Made by a program: the position numbers and the translations under genes
NCBI GenBank assembly: GCA_002438065.1
Contig: DJSP01000084.1
Location: forward strand, 1 to 39,816
Direction of reading: 5' to 3'
From: Caryophanales bacterium UBA6331
Lineage (GTDB): Bacteria; Bacillota_I; Bacilli_A; RF39; UBA660
Length of the DNA: 39,816 nucleotides
Notes under the pieces: generated by a model
The model's input: the letters and a program-made list of their open reading frames with translations, nothing else
The model's database searches: none
Told to the model about the DNA's origin: nothing
Part shown: positions 24,225 through 33,127 of the stretch, piece by piece
Layout of the letters: every line of letters starts with the position of its first letter
How positions within the stretch are numbered: the stretch's first letter is position 1

Positions 24225-24977
24225 ATGAATAAAAAAATGGTGAGGGAATTTTTAATAATAACTTTTGTTATAATGATAATTTTTTGGGGAGGATGTGCTT
24301 TAATTAGTCAAGCTTTTGATATAACAATAAACAATATATTTTTAAGAATTATGCACATTGTAGGAGGATTTTCGCCAACTATTGCCTCTTATATTTCATT
24401 AAAACGAAATGGCAAAGTTAAAAATTTTAAAGAATGGCTAAAAAAAATATTTGATATAAAACACAATATTGGTACTTATCTTCTTATATTTTTATTTGTG
24501 TTGATTTATTATCTGGTTGGATGTTTAGCAAATGGGTTTACAATCGGGGCTCCTATTTTTATGATTATATTAATTGTACCAATGATGTTAGTAGGTGGTG
24601 GAAATGAAGAAGTAGGATGGAGAATGATATTACAGCCTGAATTGGAAAAAAAGTTTGGTTTTAATTTAGCTACTATTTTAACAGGAATTACTTGGTGGTT
24701 ATGGCATTTTCCAATATTTTTTATAAAAGGGACTGCTAATATAAATATGAATTATTTTCTATTTGGAATTATGTGTTTAACTTTAAGTTATGCTTTGGCA
24801 ACAATAAGAAAAATATCAAATGGTGTATTTCCTTGTATATTAACACATTGTTTGATAAATGGGTTATCTGCAATTTTTGTATTTAATTTTAGTTTATTAA
24901 GTTGTTGTGTGAGTTTAATTGCAACAATAGTAACATCATTGATAATTTTAAATATATATAAAATAAATACTAATTAA
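24225..24977 (+). CDS. CPBP family intramembrane metalloprotease-like protein
   Basis: 250 residues from ATG at 24225 (TTGGAG SD); an in-frame ATG at 24213 lacks an SD. About seven spans with the CPBP motifs: Glu128-Glu129-x3-Arg133 (NEEVGWR), His161 (WWLWHFPIFF) and His208 (LTHCLINGL). This set is expected for an active enzyme of the CAAX-protease/bacteriocin-processing group, which cleave peptides or provide self-immunity to bacteriocins. No bacteriocin precursor is next to it. It is followed by a small membrane protein and the P-ATPase gene. Confidence 0.75.
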   Translation: MNKKMVREFLIITFVIMIIFWGGCALISQAFDITINNIFLRIMHIVGGFSPTIASYISLKRNGKVKNFKEWLKKIFDIKHNIGTYLLIFLFVLIYYLVGCLANGFTIGAPIFMIILIVPMMLVGGGNEEVGWRMILQPELEKKFGFNLATILTGITWWLWHFPIFFIKGTANINMNYFLFGIMCLTLSYALATIRKISNGVFPCILTHCLINGLSAIFVFNFSLLSCCVSLIATIVTSLIILNIYKINTN

Positions 24978-25018
24978 AATATTGTAATTAGTTTGGAAAC
25001 AATAATTTGGTGGAAAGA

Positions 25019-25381
25019 ATGAATATAGAAAATTTGCAGAAAACAATAATGGTTTTAATTGTATCTATATTTTTAAGCTATATTTTAATTACTACAAAAG
25101 ATTTATTAACAAGAATAGTAGTTATACCATTTTTGATTTTTGGAATTAGTTCGTTTATAAAAAATATTTGTTTAATATTTAATAAAAATAAAATTGCTAA
25201 AGTATTTAGTAAAATAAGTGTAATATCATTCTTTATATATTATTTTGGATTTCTTATTTATTGGGGTTATACGGCTATACTAAACAAAGATTATATACTT
25301 GTATTATTTTCTTTACTTGCTTGGGTTGGTGGAATATTTGTGGCATGCAAAAAATACTTGAGATTTAAAGATATTAAATAG
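25019..25381 (+). CDS. Small four-span membrane protein of unknown function
   Basis: 120 residues with four hydrophobic spans, a short KN-rich loop (FNKNKIAKVFSK) and a C-terminal basic tail. ATG at 25019 has TTGGTGGAAAG upstream. No family is recognised. It precedes the Ca2+-type P-ATPase gene by 32 nt and may be co-transcribed with it. Confidence 0.55.
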   Translation: MNIENLQKTIMVLIVSIFLSYILITTKDLLTRIVVIPFLIFGISSFIKNICLIFNKNKIAKVFSKISVISFFIYYFGFLIYWGYTAILNKDYILVLFSLLAWVGGIFVACKKYLRFKDIK

Positions 25382-25413
25382 GTAAAAAATTGTAAAATGG
25401 AGATGAGATAAAA

Positions 25414-27963
25414 GTGTATTCAAAAACAGAAGAAGAAATATTTAAAATTTTGAATAGTAATATTAGTGGATTAGATAGTAAAGAAGCGAAGAAAAGATTA
25501 AATGATTATGGGCAAAATATCATTCTAAATAAAAAGAAAACACTATGGATTTTAAGATTTTTAAAGCAATTTAATGATACTATGATTATCATATTATTTG
25601 TAGTTGCATTACTTTTATATTTTTATGGATATTTTTATTCTCATGAATATACTGATACTATCGTTATTCTTTTTGTAGTTTTTATTAATGCTATTGTGGG
25701 ATTTATACAGGAAGAGAAGGCAACTTTAATATTAAAAGACTTAAAAAAATATGAAACTAGTACTTGTAAAGTTAAAAGAGATGGAAAAATAATAGTAATA
25801 AACACCAAAGAATTAGTTCCAGGGGATATAATATATTTAGAATCTGGAGAAACTGTTCCTGCTGATATTAGAATTTTTTCATGTGAGAGTTTGAAAGTGG
25901 ATGAATCAGCACTAACTGGAGAAAGTGTTCCAGTTGTAAAAAGTGTAGATGTTTTAAAAGAAAACTTAATTATTCAAGAACAAAATAATATGTTATTTTT
26001 AGGAACAAACATTACAAACGGAAAATGTACTGGTATGGTTGTAAGCACAGGGAAAAATACTGAGATAGGTAAAATTGCATTATCATTAAATGAAATTGAT
26101 AGTATAGAAACACCATTACAACTAAAAATAAAAGAACTTTCTAAAAAGATAACATTTATAGTATTTATTATTTTAATTTTTATATTTATTTTGGCATTAA
26201 TTAATAAATATACAATATTAGAAATTATAATGTTATGTTCATCACTTGCAGTAGCTGCTATTCCTGAAGGACTACCTACTGTAATTACAATAACATTATC
26301 TGTTGGAATATCTAATTTAGCAAAAAAGAAAACAGTAGTAAAACAAATGCAGGCTGTAGAAACTTTAGGTGCAATTGATATTATTTGCTCTGATAAGACT
26401 GGTACTATAACTCAAAACAAAATGACTGTTAAAGAAGAATATGTAATAGATGAAAAAATGCTTAATTACATATGTGCTCTTTGTAATGATGGTCTTATTT
26501 ATGACGATAAATATGTAGGTGATCCTACTGAAACTTGTTTATATGATTATCTATATAATAAAAAAATTGATTCTCTTAAATTAAGAAAAAAATGTGAGAG
26601 AATATTAGATATACCTTTTGATAGCGATAGAAAGATGTTTACTACTTTAAATAGAATTGATAATGATGTATATATTTTATGCAAAGGTAGTATGGATTCT
26701 TTGATTGAGAAAGTAAATCTATCTAAAGATGAAAAGCAAGAGGTTTTAGATAAAGTTAAGAACCTTTCTAAAAATGCTTTAAGAACTTTAGGGTTTGCTT
26801 ATAAAAAATTAGATTATATACCAAAAGATATTAAAGAATTAGAAAAAGAGGAAAATAATTTATCTTTTGCTGGTATTCTAGGAATGATAGATCCACCAAG
26901 AGAAAGTGTTAAGAAAAGTGTTCTTTTATGTAAAAATGCTGGTATTAGACCTATCATGATTACAGGAGACTCTATAGATACGGCAACTGCTATTGCTAAA
27001 GATGTTGGAATTATAAGTAACGATAATGAAGCAATACTTGGAAGTGAACTTGATAAATATAATGACAAAGAGTTAAAAAATATCGTTAAAAAATATTCTG
27101 TTTATGCAAGAGTTAATCCATCTCATAAAGAAAGAATTGTCCTTGCTCTTCAAAATAGTGGAAAAATTGTAGCAATGACTGGAGATGGAGTAAATGATGC
27201 ACCAGCTATAAAAGATGCACATGTTGGTGTAGGAATGGGGATTACTGGTACTGATGTTACAAAATCTGCATCAGACATAGTATTAATGGACGATTCTTTT
27301 TCAACAATAGTTGTCGCAGTTGAAGAAGGAAGAAGAATATATAATAATATTAGAAATAATATAGTATTTTCATTATCAAGTAATTTTGCTGAAATATTTA
27401 CAATTATAATTGGATTATTTTCTAAAACAACTATTCTTTTACCAATTTATATCTTATTTATTGATTTGGTAACTGATTCTATTCCTAGTATATGTTTATC
27501 TTTTGAAAAGAGTGAAGATGGCATAATGAATAAAAACCCAAGAGGAATAAATAAACCATTATTTACACCATTTATAAAATCATGTATAGCATCATCAGCT
27601 ATCATTGAAACTATATTCGTAGTTCTTACATATTTTATTAGTTTAAAAATGTATGGACAAGAAACAGCCATGTCTTTAGCACTTCTTTCAATGGTAGTTC
27701 AGGAGATAGTTTATTCTATATCTTGTAGAAATTTAAAACAATCTGTTGTTAAGCAAGGAATATTTTCTAATAAAGCAATGAATTATGGATTACTATTGAT
27801 ATTTTTAATTGAAGTTATAGTGTTTATTACACCTATTGGAAAATTAATAAGCATAACATCAATAAATATTAGTTTGATATTAGTGGTATTTTTACTAAAT
27901 TTTATAGCAATATTTATTTACGAATTAATTAAGCCAATCTTAGTAAAATGGTTTAAAGATTAA
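25414..27963 (+). CDS. P-type IIA cation ATPase (Ca2+-transporting type)
   Basis: 849 residues from GTG at 25414 (GGAGATGAG SD). Landmarks in order: A-domain TGES (168-171), M4 ion site IPEGLP (283-288) with Glu285, phosphorylation site Asp327 in DKTGT, nucleotide-site Lys-Gly (CKGS, about 423), hinge TGDGVNDAP (589-597), M5 SNFAEIF and M6 FIDLVTDSIPS. Glu in M4 together with Asn/Glu in M5 and Asp in M6 is the pattern of SERCA/PMR1/PacL Ca2+ pumps; the first M6 carboxamide (Asn in SERCA) is Asp here, as in some bacterial relatives. It probably exports Ca2+ or Mn2+. It precedes the redox operon. Confidence 0.92.
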   Translation: MYSKTEEEIFKILNSNISGLDSKEAKKRLNDYGQNIILNKKKTLWILRFLKQFNDTMIIILFVVALLLYFYGYFYSHEYTDTIVILFVVFINAIVGFIQEEKATLILKDLKKYETSTCKVKRDGKIIVINTKELVPGDIIYLESGETVPADIRIFSCESLKVDESALTGESVPVVKSVDVLKENLIIQEQNNMLFLGTNITNGKCTGMVVSTGKNTEIGKIALSLNEIDSIETPLQLKIKELSKKITFIVFIILIFIFILALINKYTILEIIMLCSSLAVAAIPEGLPTVITITLSVGISNLAKKKTVVKQMQAVETLGAIDIICSDKTGTITQNKMTVKEEYVIDEKMLNYICALCNDGLIYDDKYVGDPTETCLYDYLYNKKIDSLKLRKKCERILDIPFDSDRKMFTTLNRIDNDVYILCKGSMDSLIEKVNLSKDEKQEVLDKVKNLSKNALRTLGFAYKKLDYIPKDIKELEKEENNLSFAGILGMIDPPRESVKKSVLLCKNAGIRPIMITGDSIDTATAIAKDVGIISNDNEAILGSELDKYNDKELKNIVKKYSVYARVNPSHKERIVLALQNSGKIVAMTGDGVNDAPAIKDAHVGVGMGITGTDVTKSASDIVLMDDSFSTIVVAVEEGRRIYNNIRNNIVFSLSSNFAEIFTIIIGLFSKTTILLPIYILFIDLVTDSIPSICLSFEKSEDGIMNKNPRGINKPLFTPFIKSCIASSAIIETIFVVLTYFISLKMYGQETAMSLALLSMVVQEIVYSISCRNLKQSVVKQGIFSNKAMNYGLLLIFLIEVIVFITPIGKLISITSINISLILVVFLLNFIAIFIYELIKPILVKWFKD

Positions 27964-27973
27964 TTGTAAATAT

Positions 27974-27994
27974 AACTCAACTAATACTTGAGTT
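27974..27994 (+). terminator. Hairpin after the P-ATPase gene
   Basis: AACTCAA (27974-27980) pairs with TTGAGTT (27988-27994) around a 7-nt loop, but the following sequence is ATTTCAAC and not a T-run, so termination would be leaky. Confidence 0.45.
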
Positions 27995-28060
27995 ATTTCA
28001 ACTAACTGTTTATATACCTTATATATGCTTTATTATATAATTGTTGTGGAGGTAAAAAAG

Positions 28061-28315
28061 ATGAATAAAAAACTTATAGTAATTAGTGCAGTATGGTGCC
28101 CTTCTTGTTTAATTTTAAAAAAACATTTAAAGAAATTAAATAGTGAATTTAATTTAAAATATGATCTATTAGATTTTGATTTAGATGAAGATGAAGTAAG
28201 TAAATATAATGTAGGTGATAAACTTCCGGTAATTATTTGCAATAATAAAAGAATTATTGGTGAAAAATCGTATGAAGAATTAGTTACTTTTCTAAAAGAG
28301 TGTGAGATCATATGA
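28061..28315 (+). CDS. Cytosolic thioredoxin/glutaredoxin-like protein (CPSC)
   Basis: 84 residues from ATG at 28061, after the SD TGGAGGT; an in-frame ATG at 28025 would add an unlikely tail. The redox centre is VWCPSC (Cys13, Cys16), and the cis-Pro segment is GDKLPVIIC. No signal peptide, so it is cytoplasmic. The next gene encodes a membrane protein with its own extracytoplasmic thioredoxin domain and a CcdA/DsbD-like core. The start of that gene overlaps this stop by ATGA, so the two are translated as a pair. The likely role is to feed reducing power into, or take it from, that transporter. Confidence 0.75.
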   Translation: MNKKLIVISAVWCPSCLILKKHLKKLNSEFNLKYDLLDFDLDEDEVSKYNVGDKLPVIICNNKRIIGEKSYEELVTFLKECEII

Positions 28316-29484
28316 AAAGATTATTATTAATTGTATTAGCAGTTTTCTTATGCTTTCCAACTGATTCTTTTGCTTTAGCAGAAACATATAGTGATAGGGT
28401 TTCTAAATTTACAAAGTCAGAAATTAAAGAAAATAAAATAAATTTGTATCTATTTTATGGAGAAGAATGTCCTCATTGCGAAGAAGAAAGAAAATGGCTT
28501 AAACAAATTGAAAAAGATTATAAGGACTATGTAGATGTTTATTATTATGAGGTATGGCATAATAAAAGAAACGCTGATATTAAAAAGCAGGTTAAAGCTG
28601 AATTTGAAATAACTGAAAAAGGTGTTCCCTTAAGTATAGTTGGGGATGATTATTTTATTGGTTTTTCCGATGTTGTCGGTTCAAGAATTGAAAATAAAAT
28701 TAAAGAATATGTTGAATTAGATAATAATCCTAATGAAATAAAATTACCTTTATTAGGTACTATTAACATAAAAACGGTTTCTATTCCCCTTGTTGCAGTT
28801 ATTCTTGGTTTCATAGATGGTTTTAATCCTTGTGCTATGTGGATATTACTATTTTTAATTAATATGTTATTTGGTATAAAAAATAGAAAAAAGGCGTGGA
28901 TTCTTGGATTAAATTTTCTTTTGATATCAGGTTTTGTATATTTTTTATCAATGGTTGGAATTAATTTTGCAATAAATGTGGCAACACTTAAATGGATGAA
29001 AATATCAATAGCAATATTTATTTTATTTGCAGGTATATTTAACTTTAAAAAATATTTAAAAATTAGAAAGGAACAAACTGGTTGTACAGTAATTGATAAT
29101 AAAAAAAGAAAAAAATTAATTACAAAAATTCATAGGATTATTGATAGTAAGAATTTTCTTTTAACAATAATTGGAGTTTCTATATTAGCGATATCGGTTA
29201 ATTTAATTGAACTTGCTTGTTCTTTGGGATTTCCATTAATATTTACTGAAATATTGTCAATAAATAAAATTGAGGGAATGGCGAAAATAATATATTTATT
29301 AATATATATATTATTTTATTTAATAGATGATGTATTTGTATTTGCTATATCAATGATTACTCTTGAGGCAACGGGAATAACAAATAAATATAATAAATTA
29401 TGTACATTAATTAGCTCAATTATAATGATTGTAATGGGATTACTTTTAATTTTTAAACCTGATTGGTTAATGTTAAATTTTTAA
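28312..29484 (+). CDS. DsbD/CcdA-like membrane thiol transporter with N-terminal thioredoxin domain
   Basis: 390 residues. Signal peptide (about 1-24), then an extracytoplasmic thioredoxin-like domain with the active site ECPHC (Cys53, Cys56) and the cis-Pro segment KGVPLSIV, then about six membrane spans. The membrane part holds the paired cysteines expected in DsbD/CcdA: Cys174 in GFNPCAMW and Cys303 in ELACSLGFP. In that family these cysteines pass electrons from a cytosolic thioredoxin through the membrane to the outside domain. Here the cytosolic partner is likely the overlapping upstream CPSC protein. The terminal target outside is not known. Confidence 0.85.
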   Translation: MKRLLLIVLAVFLCFPTDSFALAETYSDRVSKFTKSEIKENKINLYLFYGEECPHCEEERKWLKQIEKDYKDYVDVYYYEVWHNKRNADIKKQVKAEFEITEKGVPLSIVGDDYFIGFSDVVGSRIENKIKEYVELDNNPNEIKLPLLGTINIKTVSIPLVAVILGFIDGFNPCAMWILLFLINMLFGIKNRKKAWILGLNFLLISGFVYFLSMVGINFAINVATLKWMKISIAIFILFAGIFNFKKYLKIRKEQTGCTVIDNKKRKKLITKIHRIIDSKNFLLTIIGVSILAISVNLIELACSLGFPLIFTEILSINKIEGMAKIIYLLIYILFYLIDDVFVFAISMITLEATGITNKYNKLCTLISSIIMIVMGLLLIFKPDWLMLNF

Positions 29485-29495
29485 GGAGAGAAGAA

Positions 29496-30620
29496 ATGAT
29501 ATATTTAGATTATGCGGCTAATACTCCTATTGATAAAAAAGTATTAGATTATTATTATGATATATCCCAGAAATATTATGGGAATCCAAATTCAGTTCAC
29601 AAAATTGGAAAAGACGCTAAAAATGTAATAGATAAGGCAACAGAAAATATTGCAAAAAAATTTGGAGTTTCAAAAGAAGAAATTATTTATACAAGTGGTG
29701 CTACAGAATCTAATAATATGGCAATTAAAGGTGTGTGTGAAAAATATAAAAATAAAGGTAAACATATTATTATAAGTAGTTTAGAACATAATTCTATTAT
29801 TGCATCAGCAACTGTTATGCAAGATAAAGGGTTTGATGTTGACTTAGTTCCAATTAATAAAGAAGGCCTAGTAGATATAAATGAATTAAAAAAATTAATA
29901 CGAGAAGATACAATATTAGTTAGTATTGTTGCTGTTGATAGTGAAATTGGTTTAGTACAACCTATTGAGGAAATTTCAATTCTTTTAAAACAGTATCCTA
30001 ACATTCATTTTCATACTGATGCTACACAAGCAATTGGTAAAGTAAAAATAGATTATAGTAATGTAGATTTAATAACCTTTTCACCACATAAATTTTATGG
30101 TATTAACGGAATTGGAGTATTAATAAAGAAGAAAAATACTAATTTAATACCATTAATAAGTGGTGGTAAATCGACAACAATATATAGAAGTGGTACTCCT
30201 GTAACACCGCTTATTGCCTCAGTAGATAAAGCTCTTGATATTGCTTTATTTAATCAAGATGATAGATATAATTATGTTTTAGATTTAAACAAAAAAGTTA
30301 TTAATCATTTAAAAAAATATAATTTTATTCATATAAACAATACTGATAAATCCATTCCATTTACAATTAATTTCAGTATTAAAGGTGTTAATTCTAAAGA
30401 CTTTGCAAAGATGCTAGAAAAAAAAGATGTTTATATATCTACTAAAACATCGTGCTGTCCAGATAATACTCCATCAAAATTAGTATATGCTTTAACTAAG
30501 GATGAATCACTTGCTTTAACTTCTGTGAGAATAAGCATTTCTCATTTAACAACTAAAGAAGAAATAGAAAAATTTTTAGAAATTTTTGATGAGTGTATTG
30601 ATAATCTTAAAATACAATAA
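29496..30620 (+). CDS. Cysteine desulfurase (NifS/IscS-like, class V aminotransferase fold)
   Basis: 374 residues from ATG at 29496 with AAGGAGAG upstream; an in-frame ATG at 29463 lies inside the previous gene. PLP-site features: LEHNS (His98), HTDATQ (Asp175) and SPHKFYG (Lys199, Schiff base). The catalytic-Cys loop is STKTSCCPDNTPS, with Cys320-Cys321, in place of the usual SGSACSS of IscS. It would be the branch whose loop reads like KTAC. The enzyme removes sulfur from cysteine to give alanine and an enzyme persulfide. Its position between a thiol-electron transporter and a polyferredoxin is unusual, and it may supply sulfur for that protein's Fe-S clusters. No IscU/SufU gene is next to it. 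Confidence 0.85.
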   Translation: MIYLDYAANTPIDKKVLDYYYDISQKYYGNPNSVHKIGKDAKNVIDKATENIAKKFGVSKEEIIYTSGATESNNMAIKGVCEKYKNKGKHIIISSLEHNSIIASATVMQDKGFDVDLVPINKEGLVDINELKKLIREDTILVSIVAVDSEIGLVQPIEEISILLKQYPNIHFHTDATQAIGKVKIDYSNVDLITFSPHKFYGINGIGVLIKKKNTNLIPLISGGKSTTIYRSGTPVTPLIASVDKALDIALFNQDDRYNYVLDLNKKVINHLKKYNFIHINNTDKSIPFTINFSIKGVNSKDFAKMLEKKDVYISTKTSCCPDNTPSKLVYALTKDESLALTSVRISISHLTTKEEIEKFLEIFDECIDNLKIQ

Positions 30621-30640
30621 ATTGTAAGAGGTAATAATTT

Positions 30641-31480
30641 ATGATTAAATTGATTAAAGAAAATAAAATTATGTTAATAACAATGTTAATATTTGAGATT
30701 GTTGCTATATCATTATTTGTTTTATCAAAAAACTTATTTTATTTGCTTAATTTTAATTATATAGGGATTTGTATATCAATTGGTATGTATTTAATGTCAC
30801 ATAAGGTTAAGTATGCAAGAAATTTTGTTCAATTAGCAGTTGGTTTATATATGCTTGTATATTTAGGTATGATATGTAGGGAAAATATGCAAATTGAAGG
30901 GTTTTGGTACTATTTATTTTTAGGAGTATTTGAAGCAGCAACAATACATTACTTTGTAGCAAAAATTGCAGGACCATTATTTTTTGGCAGAGGATGGTGT
31001 GGTTATGCTTGCTGGACCGGAATGGTTCTAGATTTATTGCCATATAAAATTCCTAAAAATGACAGAAAAAAACTGGGATGGATTAGATATATTGTATTTT
31101 TGTTATCATTAATATTTGTATCAGTATTATTTATATTTAAAGTAGATAATTTAGAAAATATAATGTTCTGGGCTTTTATAATTGGAAATATTGTATATTA
31201 TATTTTAGGAATAATACTCGCATTTATATTTAAAGATAATAGAGCATTTTGTAAATATATATGTCCTGTTACTGTTTTTCTAAAACCATCTAGTTACTTT
31301 TCATATTTAAGAGTTAAATGTGATCATAGTAAATGTATTAATTGTCATAAATGTATAAAAAGTTGTCCAATGAATGTAGATATGTTAAATGACTCAAGAA
31401 AAAGAAAGAATGGTACTGAATGTATACTTTGTTGCAACTGTATTAATGGTTGCCCTAAAAATGCTTTAGATTTAAAATAA
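30641..31480 (+). CDS. NapH/YccM-like membrane polyferredoxin
   Basis: 279 residues with about five spans and an Fe-S tail. GRGWCGYACWTG and YICPVTVF are the cysteine pairs typical of NapH/RsxA-neighbour-type membrane proteins. The C-terminal region from Cys227 holds two 4Fe-4S ferredoxin motifs: CxxCxxCxxxCP (CINCHKCIKSCP, plus an extra Cys227) and CILCCNCINGCP. It should pass electrons at the membrane, possibly on the cytosolic face. It follows the cysteine desulfurase by 20 nt. I see no catalytic subunit in the operon, so the electron donor and acceptor are open. Confidence 0.8.
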   Translation: MIKLIKENKIMLITMLIFEIVAISLFVLSKNLFYLLNFNYIGICISIGMYLMSHKVKYARNFVQLAVGLYMLVYLGMICRENMQIEGFWYYLFLGVFEAATIHYFVAKIAGPLFFGRGWCGYACWTGMVLDLLPYKIPKNDRKKLGWIRYIVFLLSLIFVSVLFIFKVDNLENIMFWAFIIGNIVYYILGIILAFIFKDNRAFCKYICPVTVFLKPSSYFSYLRVKCDHSKCINCHKCIKSCPMNVDMLNDSRKRKNGTECILCCNCINGCPKNALDLK

Positions 31481-31500
31481 TTATAGGATAGTGATTGATT

Positions 31501-32274
31501 ATGGAAAAAATTATATATAAAAAATGGTTTAAAATATTATTAGTTTTAATTATGTTTTGTCCTTTAATAACAGAGCAGAAGTATAACCCTCAATATACAA
31601 CGAATGTTATAGGAAGTGTGTTAGAGCATCCATATATTAATAATATTGGTGTTGGTCTTATTGTTACTAAAATAATTTTATTAGTAGTTTGCTTACTACC
31701 ACTTTTTATGAAGGAAAAATCAGGCAAATATATTTTAGGATATTATGGTATAATCTTATTATTTGTAGGACTATTTCAAAATATGTCTAATACCGAGTAT
31801 GGCTTTACATTTATAATAGGAAATATGATTATTCAATACATTGTTTCAATATGTTGCTTTAATGATGTTATAAAAAGTAAAAGTAAAATATCAAAAGAAG
31901 ATTTAAATAAAAAAGCTTTGTGGATAATACCTTTAATGATTTTAGCATTTTTAATGCCATATATTATTGAAAATAATAATATAATGCCAAGTATAAGCAC
32001 AATATTTACAAATGAAGCTGGAGTAACTTATTGTATGATTACACCTGTAATTATTGGAATGCTGATATTATTTTCAAAAAATATTGATAAAGCTACTATT
32101 AATATAATATCTTTTGTTGGATTATCCTTTGGAATATTTAATATGATGACTTGGTTTGGCTTTAATATAAAAGATTGGTGGATGGGAATACTTCATTTAC
32201 CATTATTAATTATATCTATTTATGGATTAAGGATATCAAAAGTAAAAAAAGGAAGAAATATTGATGAACGATAA
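31501..32274 (+). CDS. Eight-span membrane protein of unknown function
   Basis: 257 residues with 7-8 hydrophobic spans and few charged residues in them; loops are short (EQKYNPQYTTN, KDWWMGILHLP). SD is weak (AGGATAGTGA). It overlaps the next gene by 11 nt. It is the last gene of the redox cluster in its dense spacing and may be the missing membrane partner for the polyferredoxin, but this is inference. Family not recognised. Confidence 0.5.
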   Translation: MEKIIYKKWFKILLVLIMFCPLITEQKYNPQYTTNVIGSVLEHPYINNIGVGLIVTKIILLVVCLLPLFMKEKSGKYILGYYGIILLFVGLFQNMSNTEYGFTFIIGNMIIQYIVSICCFNDVIKSKSKISKEDLNKKALWIIPLMILAFLMPYIIENNNIMPSISTIFTNEAGVTYCMITPVIIGMLILFSKNIDKATINIISFVGLSFGIFNMMTWFGFNIKDWWMGILHLPLLIISIYGLRISKVKKGRNIDER

Positions 32275-33115
32275 GAGAAAAAAGATAATTAAGATTTATA
32301 AAGCAGGTATTATTATTTCAATAGTTAGTTCAATAATAATTTTTGCAGTTCTTAAGTTTAAGTTACCATTTTTACCAATTGCTATAATATGTTTTGGTAT
32401 TCTTATTACTAGTAAGATTGCCAATAGAGTAAAATTAGAACTTACAAATGATTATAATGATAAAATAGTTAGTGAGGCATTAAAAACTAAAATTGCTAAT
32501 TTAACATATAATCATAAATTAGGAATAGATAAAAAGGAAGTAAAAGAATCTAAAATAATTGATTTAAAAAGTAAGTATATATCTAATAATTTATTTGCTG
32601 GAAATTATAAAAATACTAATTTTAAACAAGCTAACATTGAAATAAAAAAGTTGGAATATTATAAAACTCCACAAGATTGGGAATCTTCTTTAACTACTAT
32701 ATTTGAAGGATTACTTGTAATATATGAATTTGAAAATAAATTTAATGATAGTTTAATACTATGTCAAAAAGGATTTAAAAATTTTCACTTAAGTAAAATA
32801 TTTAATAAAGTAAAATATGGTAAAGTTAGTTCTTGTGATGAAAAATTTAATAATAATTTTATAATCTATGCTTCAAGTAAAGAATGTGTTTCTTATATGT
32901 TAAATTATAAAATAATAAAGATAATAAATAAAATAATAGAAGATGATTGCAAATATTTAATATGTATTTTAGAGAATAAAGTATATATATACATTATGGG
33001 AAATCCTTATAAGATTGATATAACAAAAGAAATTGAAGCAAAAGATGTTCAAAAATATAAAGATTTTATTGCTAATCAATGCAATTTAATAGATGAATTT
33101 ATAAAATTAAATTAA
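32264..33115 (+). CDS. DUF3137-like membrane protein
   Basis: 283 residues from ATG at 32264 (AAAAGGAAGAAA). Two N-terminal membrane spans (about 10-47), then a soluble domain. SKYISNNLFAGNYKNTNFKQANIEI and the following FEGLLVIYEF pattern fit DUF3137 proteins, which usually have two N-terminal spans and a cytoplasmic domain of unknown role. It overlaps the previous gene, so it may be part of the same transcript. The next gene is a DUF3592-like protein. Confidence 0.65.
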   Translation: MNDKRKKIIKIYKAGIIISIVSSIIIFAVLKFKLPFLPIAIICFGILITSKIANRVKLELTNDYNDKIVSEALKTKIANLTYNHKLGIDKKEVKESKIIDLKSKYISNNLFAGNYKNTNFKQANIEIKKLEYYKTPQDWESSLTTIFEGLLVIYEFENKFNDSLILCQKGFKNFHLSKIFNKVKYGKVSSCDEKFNNNFIIYASSKECVSYMLNYKIIKIINKIIEDDCKYLICILENKVYIYIMGNPYKIDITKEIEAKDVQKYKDFIANQCNLIDEFIKLN

Positions 33116-33127
33116 GGAAGTGATTAT

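Noticed and set aside
29687..30004. 105-codon minus strand frame inside the desulfurase gene
   Set aside because: It is antisense to PLP-enzyme motifs and shows no signal of its own.
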